Part shown: piece by piece, positions 35,916 to 45,741 of the stretch | Position numbering within the stretch: the first letter of the stretch is position 1 | How the letters are laid out: every line of letters starts with the position of its first letter | Source of the DNA: Candidatus Thorarchaeota archaeon | GTDB lineage: Archaea > Asgardarchaeota > Thorarchaeia > Thorarchaeales > Thorarchaeaceae | NCBI GenBank assembly: GCA_029855935.1 | Contig: JAGSHN010000023.1 | Location: 62,001 to 126,000, forward strand | Length of the DNA stretch: 64,000 nt | Direction of reading: 5' to 3' | Translations under genes and position numbers: made by a program | Notes under the pieces: model-generated | What the model was told of the DNA's origin: nothing | Databases searched by the model: none | What the model saw: the letters and a program-made list of their open reading frames with translations, nothing else

Positions 35916-37055
35916 ATGAGGCTTGCATTTGTTTCCACGTTCCTGCCACAGCAATGCGGAATAGCGACGTACACGGACTACCTTGTCAGGGGACTGAGGA
36001 AGGCCGACCCAGATCTTGAGATCACGGTTCTCGCAGAGGACGGTGCCGAGGCCCTGCGCGATGGCAACCTCACGGTAGTACCGTGCTGGAACAGGAGGGA
36101 GGACTACGTGAAGCAGATTCTCAGCAGGACCGACGACATCGACATCCTCCATATCCAGCACGAATACGGCATCTACTCCTTCGACGAGAGGCTGCCGACC
36201 CTCCTCGACAGCCTGCCGGACACCATCGGCAAGGTCGTCACAATCCATTGTGTCAGGCCGGCACAGGTGAGCGAGAGAGGCCCCGTGGACGAGGAGTACG
36301 CAAGGGAGATAGCCGAGCGCGCTGATCACGTCATTCTTCATCTCCCCTCTCAGAGGGCAATCCTTGAGCGGCTCGGCATTCCGCGAGAGAAGATATCTGT
36401 GATAGCCCACGGTACTGAGCTGAGCGATGAGGACCCTATCGAGTCGAGAAGACGACTTGACATCCCCGAGGATGCGAGGATAATGCTGATGTTCGGCTTC
36501 GTCAAGCCCCACAAGTGTCTGCACGTGGCTGTGGAGGCGCTGCGCAAGATCATCGATGAGGGTGTTGACGCGCGACTGTTCGTGGCGGGTGGACTCGCCT
36601 CAAACGCAAACGAGGAGGCAAGACGATATGTGGACACCGTCAGGGAGAGGATAGCCGAGCTCCGACTACAGGAGAGTGTCATCTTCCCGAACCGATTCTA
36701 TCCCAACGAGGATGTCCCGTACCTCTTCAGGGCCTGCGATGTCGTCCTGTTTCCGTACTACGAGGGCGACCGCTCGGCGTCGGGCTCGCTTCATCTCGCC
36801 ATCGGCGCGGCACGGCCCGTCATCGCCTCGCGCATCCCCAAGTTCGTGGAGCTTGCGAACATCAGCGACGAACTGCTGATCCTCCCTCACAACTCCGACG
36901 AGCTCGCCCAGCTTGCACTGCGCCTGTTCACTGACAGTGAGTTCAACAAGTACATCACGCGTAGGACTGAAGAGTACCGCGAACAGACTTCATGGAAGAA
37001 GACTGCACAGAGGCACCTCGAGGTATACGAAAAAGTGAAGGAGGAGAGTCACTGA
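35916..37055 (+). CDS. GT4-type glycosyltransferase
   Basis: This retaining, GT-B fold glycosyltransferase of the family-4 type transfers sugars from nucleotide donors. The N-terminal acceptor domain opens with RLAFVSTFLPQQCGIATYTD, and the donor domain begins near MLMFGFVKPHKCLHVAVEAL. The conserved second-domain region is PYLFRACDVVLFPYYEGDRS, followed by SGSLHLAIGAARPVIAS. ATG 35916 follows GGAGTGAGAAGAG. A GH130 phosphorylase gene lies 30 bases downstream in the same direction, so the two probably act on the same manno- or gluco-oligosaccharide, for example in glycogen-like or N-glycan-like sugar metabolism. Length of 379 residues is typical. Confidence 0.9.
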   Translation: MRLAFVSTFLPQQCGIATYTDYLVRGLRKADPDLEITVLAEDGAEALRDGNLTVVPCWNRREDYVKQILSRTDDIDILHIQHEYGIYSFDERLPTLLDSLPDTIGKVVTIHCVRPAQVSERGPVDEEYAREIAERADHVILHLPSQRAILERLGIPREKISVIAHGTELSDEDPIESRRRLDIPEDARIMLMFGFVKPHKCLHVAVEALRKIIDEGVDARLFVAGGLASNANEEARRYVDTVRERIAELRLQESVIFPNRFYPNEDVPYLFRACDVVLFPYYEGDRSASGSLHLAIGAARPVIASRIPKFVELANISDELLILPHNSDELAQLALRLFTDSEFNKYITRRTEEYREQTSWKKTAQRHLEVYEKVKEESH

Positions 37056-37096
37056 ACGGAATCGGAGCGCACTCATAGACAGAGGTGATTCACAGA

Positions 37097-38278
37097 ATGA
37101 AAGGAGGATTCGACGAGACGATCAGGAGAACGGGTCCCGGAGAGACCGTCACTCTCGATAATGGGGAGAATGTCTTCCGGCTCTCTTCTTTCGAGGGGAA
37201 CCCAGTAGTTCATCCGCGCGACATAGGTCTGACCTCAACAGAGGAGGACGGAAACGAGCAGCTTGGCGCCGTCTTCAATGGCGGTGCCGTTCTGCACGGG
37301 AATCAAGCCATCCTGACCCCACGCTGTCACAGAGACTACCGAAGAATCACGTTCTATGACGAGAGGTTGGGCAGGGAGAGAACCGGTTTTGACAACTATG
37401 TTTCCGAAGTGTGGGTACTGTCCAGTGACGACGGGGTCGACTTCGCGCCGACGGGAACGATCATCCGTGGCGACGGGACCGAACACAGCGACTTCACCTA
37501 TGGCATCGAGGACATCCGCATCGTGCCGTTTGAGGACAGGTACCTGCTGATAGGGTGCGGCAAGGTCAAGCCGCCATTCAAGGGCTCAAATGCAGACCGT
37601 GTGGCCATCTACTCGACAGAGGACTTTGAGAGCATCACCTATCACGGAATGATCAGGGCGTTCGACAGCAGAAACGCCGTGCCCATCTTTGATGACAACG
37701 GAGGGGCTCACATCCTCCTCCGGTTTCATCCGAACATCTACATCGCCCGACTTGAGAACGGTGGTCAGGAACTCCTGCAGCCAAAGAAGTACGAGGACTG
37801 GTGGGAGCGCGTCTACACGCACAGGGAGGACCATCTCCTGCTGAGGGCGGGAGCGCACGCGCACGAGACTGAGAAGATCGGTCCCGGGCCTCCGCCCATC
37901 AAGACGGACGAGGGATGGCTTCTCATATACCACGCAGTTGGCGAGATTGATGGCCATATCTGTCGGGTCTACGGACTGGACAGGCCGATTGAGCGAGGAT
38001 ACTCTGTCTGCGCGGCGCTGCTCGACCCAGACGAACCCCGGAGGGTACTCTATCGGACGAACAGACCGCTCTACATCCCGCATAGGCCGTACGAGCTGTA
38101 TGGAGATGACCAGTATCCCGTCGACATTCCTGCTGTGGTCTTTCCGACAGGAGCCATAGAGCACAGAGGCAGACTGTTGCTCTACTGCGGTGCCGGTGAC
38201 AAGTATATGGTCCTCTTGAGCTGCGAGACGAAGCGTCTACTTGAGTACCTAGAGGACCATCCTGCTCAACGAGAATGA
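37097..38278 (+). CDS. GH130 glycoside phosphorylase
   Basis: GH130 enzymes reversibly phosphorolyse beta-mannosides to mannose-1-phosphate and are five-bladed beta-propellers. The hallmark EKIGPGPPPIKTDEGWLLIY and the acidic residues near FTYGIEDIRIVPFED, with the Asp usually acting as acid catalyst, are present. ATG 37097 was chosen because GAGGTG lies eight bases upstream; a longer start (GTG 37085) is also possible. The gene is in the same operon as the preceding glycosyltransferase, pointing to oligosaccharide degradation or salvage. Length is about 393 residues, normal. Confidence 0.9.
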   Translation: MKGGFDETIRRTGPGETVTLDNGENVFRLSSFEGNPVVHPRDIGLTSTEEDGNEQLGAVFNGGAVLHGNQAILTPRCHRDYRRITFYDERLGRERTGFDNYVSEVWVLSSDDGVDFAPTGTIIRGDGTEHSDFTYGIEDIRIVPFEDRYLLIGCGKVKPPFKGSNADRVAIYSTEDFESITYHGMIRAFDSRNAVPIFDDNGGAHILLRFHPNIYIARLENGGQELLQPKKYEDWWERVYTHREDHLLLRAGAHAHETEKIGPGPPPIKTDEGWLLIYHAVGEIDGHICRVYGLDRPIERGYSVCAALLDPDEPRRVLYRTNRPLYIPHRPYELYGDDQYPVDIPAVVFPTGAIEHRGRLLLYCGAGDKYMVLLSCETKRLLEYLEDHPAQRE

Positions 38279-38332
38279 CTACGCGCGAGGGCGAACAGCA
38301 TCGTGAGGTGGACTGTTGGAGGGCGGGGCTGT

Positions 38333-40555
38333 CTACGTGCCGGATTGTCCAGCATCCCTGCCCAGCAGCCGCCCGCCGAAGGAGTTGAACAGAATTGTCG
38401 TCACACTTGCCGCCATTGCGACCATCGCCCAGACAGGATGCACAAGGCCCAGCACGGCCGCCGGCACACCGATTCCGTTGAACAGGAAGGCGAGCGTCAG
38501 GTTCTGGACGGTCTTGGAATAGCTGGACCTCCCAATCTCCAGCGTGTCTATCACACCGCCAATCCTGTCACCCACAAGGACCACGTCCGCCGACTCAATT
38601 GATACATCAGTACCAGAGCTCACGGCCACACCGACATCAGCCTGCATCAACGCAGGGGCGTCATTTATGCCATCTCCGACCATCATCACCCTGTGGCCCT
38701 CGGACTGGATCTCTCGGACCTTCTGAGCCTTGTCGCCCGGGAGTACCTCGGCATACACACAGTGAATCCGAACTTCCTCCGCCACACCCCTTGCTGTCCT
38801 TGCGTTGTCTCCGGTGATCATCACCGACGTGATACCCATCTCGTGCAATCTCTGGACGGTCTCTGCACCGTCCTCCTTCAGCAGGTCCCCGATTGCTATC
38901 AGACCCGAGATCGACCTCTCCACAGCAACGATGACTACGGTCAGACCACGTTCCTGTAGCTCGACAAGCCGCTGATGCACGGGCGCGATGTCAATCCCCA
39001 TCTGCTCTATGAACCGTGAGTTACCCACACATACGGAACGACCGCCGACAGACGCGCTCACGCCAGCACCTCTTGTGGAGACAAAGTCGGTAGCGTCATG
39101 AAAGGAGAGTCCGTTGTCGATGGCGTAGTCGACTATGGCCCTCGCCAGAGGATGCTCTGACAGTCGCTCGACACTGGCTGCCAGTGACACAAGATCTTCG
39201 CCGCTGAACGAGCCTGTTGTCACCACCCCGACCACATACGGCCTGCCACGTGTCAGAGTCCCCGTCTTGTCAAAGACAACCGTATCGATGTCCTTCAGCA
39301 CCTCGAACGCCTGCCCTGATCTTATGAGGACGCCTCTTCGTGCGGCTCGGCCGCCGCCACGCACGATTGCCAAGGGCGTCGCCATTCCGAGGGCACAGGG
39401 GTAGCCCATCACAAGCACAGCGAGCGTCGAATAGATCGCCCTCAGTAGGTCGTAGGTGCCGGAGACCATCCGCAGACCAACAGTCCACAGCAGAAAGGCG
39501 AGGAGGGCCGCCCCGAGAACCACTCTGACGTAGTGCTTCAGGACTCTATCCACAAGAAGCAGGATGTTCGGCTTCAGGGCACGTGCCTCACGGATGTGCG
39601 TCGCCACCTGTTGGAGGAACGACTCCGAGGCCTCCTTCGAGACATTGATCACAAGCGAGCCGTCCTGATTCAGCGCGCCACCTATGACCTCATCCCCGAC
39701 CTCAACGTGAACCGGGATGAACTCGCCCGTGACAAGGCTGTTGTCAACAGTGGAGTGCCCCTCCTCGACCACGCCGTCAGTCGGTATACGTTCACCCGGC
39801 CGGACACGCACTCTGTCGCCCACGGTCAGATGCTCCACAGGCACCTCGTCCTCAGAACCGTCATCTCTCAGGACACGTGCCGTCGCAGGCTGAAGGTCCA
39901 TCAGTCTCTTGATGGCCTGAGAAGAGCGTGTCCGGACCACGAGCGCGACATACCCCGACAGGATGTGGTAGGACGTGACAAATACCGCGACGCCGAAGAA
40001 GTCGGCAGCGGGCCACGGGGTGATGACATAGCCGACAGCACCTCCCAGCAGACCACCAAACGCCGCGCACTCAAGGAGAACATGCTGGTTCAGAATCCCC
40101 CTCCTCAGCGAGGACGCAGCCATTTGGAGGATATACCAGCCGGGGCCAAAGATGTTGAGCGCGGCCAGAATGAACATCAGGACAGGCCCGCCAGGCACTG
40201 GCCGTCCCAGCCACATAGCGACCATCAGACCAAGCGCGACCAACGTCAGCGACCCTGACACAGCCATCCGGGCCCTCTCCCTTCTGAGTTCGGCCTCCTC
40301 CTCCTCGAAAGTCCTCAGCCGATCGGGGTCGTAGAGAGTGAACCCGACACTCCTGATGGCATCCCTCACGTCCAGCGGCCTGACCCGGCCTGGATCATAC
40401 TCGACAAGGACCTCCTCGTGACCCAGGTTCACTGCAACGCGTGTCACTCCGTTCAGACGCTTGAGGGAGGCCTCAATTGTGCTGGTGCAGAAGGAGCACT
40501 GCATACCACCAATCTTCAGGAACAACCTCTCGCGGCTCGGCTCGGTTTCGCTCAT
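38333..40555 (-). CDS. P1B-type copper-translocating ATPase with YPC instead of CPC
   Basis: This metal-pumping ATPase would export copper or a related ion. An N-terminal HMA domain carries MQCSFC (metal-binding CxxC). About eight helices, the GEFIP phosphatase segment and the catalytic DKTGTLT (Asp429) are present, along with the HP motif SEHPLAR and GDGINDAP. The ion-binding motif in the sixth helix is MGYPCALGMATP, with Tyr at 385 where the classical motif has Cys-Pro-Cys, leaving one Cys. Variation at this site is known to change metal preference within P1B. It overlaps nothing; the small HMA protein upstream is on the same strand 30 bases away. Confidence 0.92.
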   Translation of the reverse strand: MSETEPSRERLFLKIGGMQCSFCTSTIEASLKRLNGVTRVAVNLGHEEVLVEYDPGRVRPLDVRDAIRSVGFTLYDPDRLRTFEEEEAELRRERARMAVSGSLTLVALGLMVAMWLGRPVPGGPVLMFILAALNIFGPGWYILQMAASSLRRGILNQHVLLECAAFGGLLGGAVGYVITPWPAADFFGVAVFVTSYHILSGYVALVVRTRSSQAIKRLMDLQPATARVLRDDGSEDEVPVEHLTVGDRVRVRPGERIPTDGVVEEGHSTVDNSLVTGEFIPVHVEVGDEVIGGALNQDGSLVINVSKEASESFLQQVATHIREARALKPNILLLVDRVLKHYVRVVLGAALLAFLLWTVGLRMVSGTYDLLRAIYSTLAVLVMGYPCALGMATPLAIVRGGGRAARRGVLIRSGQAFEVLKDIDTVVFDKTGTLTRGRPYVVGVVTTGSFSGEDLVSLAASVERLSEHPLARAIVDYAIDNGLSFHDATDFVSTRGAGVSASVGGRSVCVGNSRFIEQMGIDIAPVHQRLVELQERGLTVVIVAVERSISGLIAIGDLLKEDGAETVQRLHEMGITSVMITGDNARTARGVAEEVRIHCVYAEVLPGDKAQKVREIQSEGHRVMMVGDGINDAPALMQADVGVAVSSGTDVSIESADVVLVGDRIGGVIDTLEIGRSSYSKTVQNLTLAFLFNGIGVPAAVLGLVHPVWAMVAMAASVTTILFNSFGGRLLGRDAGQSGT

Positions 40556-40585
40556 CGACTGACACCGTCTCCTGACTCAGCGCTC

Positions 40586-40822
40586 TCACTCATCGCTCAT
40601 CGAGACGACAGGAAAGCCCATCTGGTCGAGAATCCGTGCAATCTCATCCCGGCTGACTCTCTCTGGCTCGAAGACCACCCGGACAGTGCTGTTCTCGATG
40701 TCGGCAGCGACACGCAGTACACCCGACGTGGCTGACAGCACCCTCTCAATTCGTGCAACACAGCCGCCGCAATGAATCGAACCGCTCTTGACGGTGATGG
40801 ACAACCGGGCAGGGACAGTCAC
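40586..40822 (-). CDS. Small HMA metallochaperone-like protein
   Basis: This is a 78-residue protein with the ferredoxin-like heavy-metal-associated domain: SITVKSGSIHCGGCVARIER with CxxC (CGGC), and VRVVFEPERVSRDEIARIL. Such proteins carry copper or other soft metals to P1B ATPases. It lies 30 bases upstream of the ATPase gene on the same strand, so the two likely form an operon in which the chaperone feeds the pump. GTG or ATG near 40822 starts it. Confidence 0.9.
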   Translation of the reverse strand: MTVPARLSITVKSGSIHCGGCVARIERVLSATSGVLRVAADIENSTVRVVFEPERVSRDEIARILDQMGFPVVSMSDE

Positions 40823-41254
40823 TGTGCGGACACCTCTCCAGAGACTCTTCCGATTGTCATTATGTGGCTTCCCGTTGTGGCACCACCAACGTGTGAACGC
40901 GGGTCATGCAGCGCAACTCAGCCACCCTTGGGGCCGGGCGAGATCCGACAGTGGTGTCGTTGAACGGCGACAGGGCAAATGAGCCGCGGCTATCTCATCA
41001 CGCCGTAGTCGAAGGCACCAACGTGTGGGGGGTCGAAGTGCGCTCGTCAAGCGGATGAGTTGCCTAGATGCAGTGCTATTGTAACTGCCGCAATGTCAAT
41101 GCTTGCAGCGGCAAAGGCGGCAACGGACGCGCCCCACCACGTGCCCTGAGCAAGCCTGCGAGGGAAGGACAGAACAGGGTCTTCGTCAGCGGCAGAACTC
41201 CGGCCCAGAGATGTGGACAGATCACTGAACACATTGCAGAAATGAGGCACGGAA
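40823..41254. other. Intergenic stretch, no gene seen
   Basis: No gene is visible before the duplicated region. Confidence 0.45.
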
Positions 41255-41430
41255 CGAACTACGAGCCGTGAGCAGGGGCAGCTGGGAGTGAGGATGCTGA
41301 TGCGACAACGAGATGCTCTGTCCGGTTCCACAGGCTGTACAGATCCGTCTCCCAGTGGGAGATTCACTCGGATTCGCATCCGGCAGGAGTCTCAGCCCGG
41401 GAGGCAAGACCGGCCGGCTGGTGCCAAGAA

Positions 41431-41440
41431 ACCCTTATAT
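41431..41440 (+). promoter_or_regulatory. TATA box of the first copy
   Basis: ACCCTTATAT ends about 60 bases before the GTG start at 41502; the same sequence recurs before the second copy at 42417-42426. Confidence 0.6.
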
Positions 41441-41501
41441 CACAGGCGCGCGAATCAGTATCAAGCTCTTCTTTTGAATGAGCGAGAGGAGACTATGAAG
41501 A

Positions 41502-42203
41502 GTGAGTGACACAGCTGGTTTTCTCGACAAGTGGCTGTTCCGCATTGTGGCAGTCGCATATCTGGCCGTTGGAGCAGTCGGTACCACCTTTGTCAATCCT
41601 GAGACTCATGTCGGCTCAGCAGTGATTGTGGGAGGACTCGGGCTCATCATAGGCGGTCTCATGTTGTTGTCTTTGGCGATAGCTCCACTTGCCACTCAGT
41701 CCAGACTGGCACGCGCCTACGCCCTGTTCGCAGTCATCGGACTGGTTGTCCTGTTCCTAGTCATATTGGTGGTCAATGGAGTGTTTGGCATCTACTGGGA
41801 TGAGTACTGGGGTGCCTACTATCCCGACGCCACTGGCATCTTGGTTGCAAACGCAGCCATCACACTTCTACCGCTGACCCTCATTCTCTGGCCCTGCATA
41901 TGCCTGACGGCCAGGAGCCAGACAAAGAAGAAAATCATCGGACTCGCCATGTCCCGCCATGAGATATCGATGAAGGAGATTGCAGAGGAGACGGGCATAC
42001 CCTCGCAGGCCGCCAAGGACGTGGTCATTGATGCGATCGCTGCGGGACGGCTGTCTGGAAACATCCGCGGGGACAAGTTTGTGAGAGCCACTGGAGCAGC
42101 TGCAGCCGCTGGCAGCGCCGTTGTGCTGGTCGTCTGTCCGTACTGTGGAGCAAAGACAGAACAGGGTCTCACCCACTGCCAGAACTGTGGTGCAAAGCTG
42201 TAG
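41502..42203 (+). CDS. Membrane protein with HTH-like and zinc-ribbon domains, copy 1
   Basis: The 233-residue protein has about four membrane helices (AVAYLAVGAVGTTFV; GLGLIIGGLMLLSLAIAPL; LFAVIGLVVLFLVILVV; AITLLPLTLILWPCICL). A short helix-turn-helix-like stretch follows (EISMKEIAEETGIPSQAAKD). It ends in a zinc ribbon with CPYCGAKTEQGLTHCQNCGA. This arrangement suggests a membrane-anchored protein with a nucleic-acid or protein-binding cytoplasmic end, but no family function is known to me. It starts at GTG 41502 after a TATA box at 41431. A close paralogue follows in tandem. Confidence 0.75.
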   Translation: MSDTAGFLDKWLFRIVAVAYLAVGAVGTTFVNPETHVGSAVIVGGLGLIIGGLMLLSLAIAPLATQSRLARAYALFAVIGLVVLFLVILVVNGVFGIYWDEYWGAYYPDATGILVANAAITLLPLTLILWPCICLTARSQTKKKIIGLAMSRHEISMKEIAEETGIPSQAAKDVVIDAIAAGRLSGNIRGDKFVRATGAAAAAGSAVVLVVCPYCGAKTEQGLTHCQNCGAKL

Positions 42204-42416
42204 ACTAGACCTGTATGTCGTGCAGTAGTGAGGCACGAGACGACCTTCAGGTCGTGAGCAGGGGCAGGTCGGAGTGAGAATGGCGATACGACAACGGGAT
42301 GCTCTGTCCGGTTCCTCAGGCTGTATGAAGCCGTCAGTCGGTGGGAGATCCGCTCGGATTCGCATTCGGCGGGAGTCTCGGTCATGCAGGCTGAACGACC
42401 CAGCGTATGCCAACAA

Positions 42417-42426
42417 ACCCTTATAT
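42417..42426 (+). promoter_or_regulatory. TATA box of the second copy
   Basis: ACCCTTATAT-like sequence (ACCCTTATATCGCG) lies about 62 bases before the GTG start at 42488, equivalent to that of copy 1. Confidence 0.6.
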
Positions 42427-42487
42427 CGCGAACGCGCCAACCGCTGCCTAGCTCTTGTCTTGAGTGAGTGAGAGGAGATTCTGAAGA

Positions 42488-43189
42488 GTGAGTAGTACGT
42501 CAGGTTCTCTTGGCAGGTGGCCCTTCCGCATTGTGGCGATCGCATATCTGGTCCTTGGAGCAGTCGGGATTACGGTCTACAATCCTGAGGTCGTTGAGGC
42601 CATAGGGATAGTTGCGGGAGTGCTCGGAATCATCATAGGTGGTCTCATGTTGCTGTCCGCGGCGATAGCTCCACTTGGCACTCAGTCCAGACTTGGACGC
42701 GCTTATGCCTTGTTCGCAGTCGTCGGACTCATTACGTTGTTCTTGGCGATTCTGGTGGGTAATGGAGTCTTTGGCGTGCGCTGGGCCAACTTCCCGGGCG
42801 TCTATCGTCTTGACGAGAGCGGCATGGTGGTGGCAAACGCCTCCACCGAACTCTTGCTGCTGACCCTCATTCTCTGGCCCTACCTGTGCGTGAGAGCCAC
42901 GAACCAGACAGAGAAGAAGATCATCGGACTTGCCCTCTCCCGCTATGAGATATCGATGAAGGAGATTGCAGAGGAGACAGGCATACCCCCGCAGGCCGCG
43001 AAAGATGTGGTCATTGATGCGATTGGTGCGGGACGACTCTCCGGAAACATCCGTGGCGATACATTCGTGAGGGCCACCGGAACGGCAACGGCTGGTCGCG
43101 ATGCCGTCGTGTTGGTTGTCTGTCCCTACTGCGGAGCGAAGAACGAGCAGGGTCTCACTCACTGCCAGAACTGCGGTGCAGAGCTGTAA
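42488..43189 (+). CDS. Membrane protein with HTH-like and zinc-ribbon domains, copy 2
   Basis: This is a tandem paralogue of the preceding gene, with identical length (233) and domain order. The C-terminal half is the most similar: EISMKEIAEETGIPPQAAKD, and the ribbon CPYCGAKNEQGLTHCQNCGA. The membrane half has diverged more (for example VVGLITLFLAILVGNGVFGV). Both copies keep their own TATA box, so both are probably expressed and may have begun to differ in what the membrane region binds. Confidence 0.75.
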   Translation: MSSTSGSLGRWPFRIVAIAYLVLGAVGITVYNPEVVEAIGIVAGVLGIIIGGLMLLSAAIAPLGTQSRLGRAYALFAVVGLITLFLAILVGNGVFGVRWANFPGVYRLDESGMVVANASTELLLLTLILWPYLCVRATNQTEKKIIGLALSRYEISMKEIAEETGIPPQAAKDVVIDAIGAGRLSGNIRGDTFVRATGTATAGRDAVVLVVCPYCGAKNEQGLTHCQNCGAEL

Positions 43190-43333
43190 GACCACAGGAA
43201 ACAGAGGAGTGGAATGACTCAAGAACCCCTCCCGTATGAGGGGTATTCTCAGCCTGGAGTGGGAGTCCTGATTGGCAGGGCCGCGAGACAATATCCGCAG
43301 TCTGGTGGCACAGACCCGCAGAGTCGGTGGAGC

Positions 43334-44041
43334 CTATCGACGTCTCTTCTCTCGTAGTCGTTTCTGAACAGCGTCGCTTGTCAACTCTCCCAGAACGTCT
43401 GACGCGATCCACTTCGCGCTCTTCGTTCCGGTCTCTCGAATGCCCTCGGCAACCTCAATCGCACGTGCGTTCGGGTGGAGATTTCTCTTCCCAATCTGCC
43501 TGAGAGCCCAGCTGACCGCCTTCTTCACGTTCGGCCTGTCATCCTGCGCGCCCCTCTCAATCAGCGGAAAGAACTGCTCGAAGAACTCGTCGCTCGCAGA
43601 CTTGTCCTTGAAGGCCCGCCATGCAATCATCGCGAACGCCGCTCTCTTGACAAACTCCTCCTCCCGCTCACTCCACTCATGGATCTTCTTCAGCGCCAGC
43701 TCGCTCGGCGCGAACAGGTTCTGACACACCTGATCACAGATCTCCCAGTAGTCAAAGTCCCGCACCCACGCCTCCATCTGCTCCTCAGTCAGCAACGCGG
43801 GGTCGTCAATCATACTCGCAAGAATCATTGTCTCCCGGGAGCCGGCGTTCCACAACCTCTGGGCAAGATCGTGGTCCCGTCCAATCTCCTTCGCCAGACG
43901 GCGTAGATCTGGGATTCGCACACCGTAGGTCTTCTTGGGAGTGATGCCAAAACGGGCCATTCCAGCCGTTGCCTCAGGATTGGCAAGTTCCTCAAGCCGC
44001 CGTATCACGTCTTCGAACTGCATGGTCCTCAGACTCTCCAT
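43334..44041 (-). CDS. AlkD-like DNA alkylation repair HEAT-repeat protein
   Basis: AlkD-family glycosylases or their relatives remove alkylated bases without flipping them out. The family pattern is clear: FGITPKKTYGVRIPDLRRLA near residue 30, HEAT helices with LASMIDDPALLTEEQMEAWV, DFDYWEICDQVCQNLF, and NVKKAVSWALRQIGKRNLHP. Length of 235 residues is normal. ATG 44041 or 44023 is the start. It stands alone, just before the CRISPR region. Confidence 0.88.
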   Translation of the reverse strand: MESLRTMQFEDVIRRLEELANPEATAGMARFGITPKKTYGVRIPDLRRLAKEIGRDHDLAQRLWNAGSRETMILASMIDDPALLTEEQMEAWVRDFDYWEICDQVCQNLFAPSELALKKIHEWSEREEEFVKRAAFAMIAWRAFKDKSASDEFFEQFFPLIERGAQDDRPNVKKAVSWALRQIGKRNLHPNARAIEVAEGIRETGTKSAKWIASDVLGELTSDAVQKRLREKRRR

Positions 44042-44544
44042 GGTGTGACTTCAGCCTCATAAGGGTTCGTTCTCGGTCTGGCCGGGGGTCCCTTTGGTAG
44101 CGAATACTGAGCGATATCTTTCGTTCGAACACGTTGAAGACTACTCCAAACAGTGGATGTGTCAGTGAATGAGCAGAGTACCTAGTCGGTGAAATGGCCA
44201 CAGTTGTCTATAGAGATAGCACGACGGTCTGCTCTTCAGAGAGGGTCTCTTGCAGCGCGTAGTTCTGGTACGAGAGTGCCAACCAAGAAAGAGGTGGCCT
44301 CGGGTCAGGCTGGTGTTCAATGTGATCCCCAGCCCGTGCTTGTGCCTAGTCGCTAGACGGTGTTGTAGAATTGTCTTGCTTGTAGCAAATTGGCCAGGAA
44401 CCCGTGAACCCGTGGACACCTCCCGTGCGCAATGGTACATCACTGTAGGACCTGGTGGTCTGATTGAGGTGCCTGGGCTCCGGACCAGAGCAGGATCCGA
44501 TAAGGCAGGTACCAGTGCGCATGGCCTGATGTCATCATTCGGTT
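44042..44544. other. Intergenic stretch before the CRISPR leader
   Basis: No gene could be supported in these 500 bases. Confidence 0.5.
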
Positions 44545-44655
44545 TCTATGTGTACGCCGTCACACCACCGTGCACAACTGGAGGTTTCCAGGACGGGGTG
44601 CACACAGCGACCACCATAACGCTTATTTTGGCGAAAATGGGTGAAAATACCTGCG
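44545..44655 (+). promoter_or_regulatory. CRISPR leader of array 1
   Basis: These 111 bases directly before the first repeat are nearly identical (about seven differences by eye) to 62553-62663 before array 2. Conserved features include the CACACCACCGTGCACAACT and ACCATAACGCTTATTTTGGC segments, the latter a likely promoter element. The arrays' worn last repeats lie at the opposite end, so transcription and new spacer insertion should be from here rightwards. Confidence 0.85.
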
Positions 44656-45637
44656 GTTTGAATCGGACTACAACTAGGGTTGAAACCTCACTCTCCTCTC
44701 GGGTCCACGTCTGCCTCTCTGAGTTTGAATCGGACTACAACTAGGGTTGAAACCAGTCTCTCGGTCGGGCCGCCAACGCTGAAATATATGTTTGAATCGG
44801 ACTACAACTAGGGTTGAAACCTGCTTGAGATAGCGGGGGGCCTCATCGATTTCTGCTGTTTGAATCGGACTACAACTAGGGTTGAAACATTGCATATTAT
44901 ATCTGCGTGAAATTGGCCGAGAATGTTTGAATCGGACTACAACTAGGGTTGAAACCAGAAAAGGAGAGTCATAGATGGGGTGGCCGCACTCGTGTTTGAA
45001 TCGGACTACAACTAGGGTTGAAACACGATGCGCGTGTGGCGGTCGAACTGTGCCAGAATCCGTTTGAATCGGACTACAACTAGGGTTGAAACGAAGAAAT
45101 CAGATGCACCTGTGACCTCACCGCGTTTGTTTGAATCGGACTACAACTAGGGTTGAAACCAAAGACGCGGAATGCGTCAAGTGTCTTACCGCCATTGTTT
45201 GAATCGGACTACAACTAGGGTTGAAACCTTGAGGCGGACGTCCTCTGGGTTCCCCCAGTAGGGGAGTTTGAATCGGACTACAACTAGGGTTGAAACACAG
45301 AATCATTGTGTTGGTGTTGTATATCCACGAGCAGGGTTTGAATCGGACTACAACTAGGGTTGAAACTCTGGAGGATGGCGTGTTCCATGTGTTCTTGGGC
45401 TGGTTTGAATCGGACTACAACTAGGGTTGAAACCCAAGAGAGGCCTGAAAGACCTCGCCATCGAGGACCGTTTGAATCGGACTACAACTAGGGTTGAAAC
45501 GTCGCTCGGCTCCTCCTCCCTCAAGAACCTCGTCACGGTTTGAATCGGACTACAACTAGGGTTGAAACTGTTCACGTGGCCAGACAGTTGCGCGGTCTGT
45601 TCGGTCGTTTGAATCGGACTACAACTAGGGTTCAAAC
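44656..45637 (+). CRISPR. CRISPR array 1, 15 repeats, 14 spacers
   Basis: Repeat is 31 bases, starting GTTTGAATCGGACTACAACT and ending AGGGTTGAAAC. Repeat starts: 44656, 44723, 44790, 44858, 44925, 44994, 45062, 45129, 45197, 45266, 45336, 45403, 45470, 45538, 45607. Spacers are 36-39 bases, all different. The last repeat has one changed base near its end (TTCAAAC), as expected at the leader-far end. The 3' part GTTGAAAC would be the crRNA tag. Apparent open frames running through the array are artefacts of the repeats. Confidence 0.98.
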
Positions 45638-45741
45638 CTGCTTCGGGATTGGGAAGGGGGTGTGGAGCAGGCGAGGCCAGGATCGGACCACAGTAGGACT
45701 TAGCCCAGAGCTAGCTTTGCCTGCATCTCCGGACGGTCAGG

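Larger units (their letters stand above)
41262..43190. repeat. Direct tandem duplication of about 0.95-1 kb
   Basis: The stretch beginning GAGCAGGGGCAG, with its promoter and gene (41262-42203), recurs about 990 bases downstream (42250-43189). The upstream bases, TATA box, ribosome site and both coding regions match closely by eye. It is a direct duplication in two copies. Confidence 0.8.

Noticed and set aside
44656-45637. Open frames reading through both CRISPR arrays
   Set aside because: They are made by the repeats' sequence being open in several frames; spacers interrupt any conserved protein.
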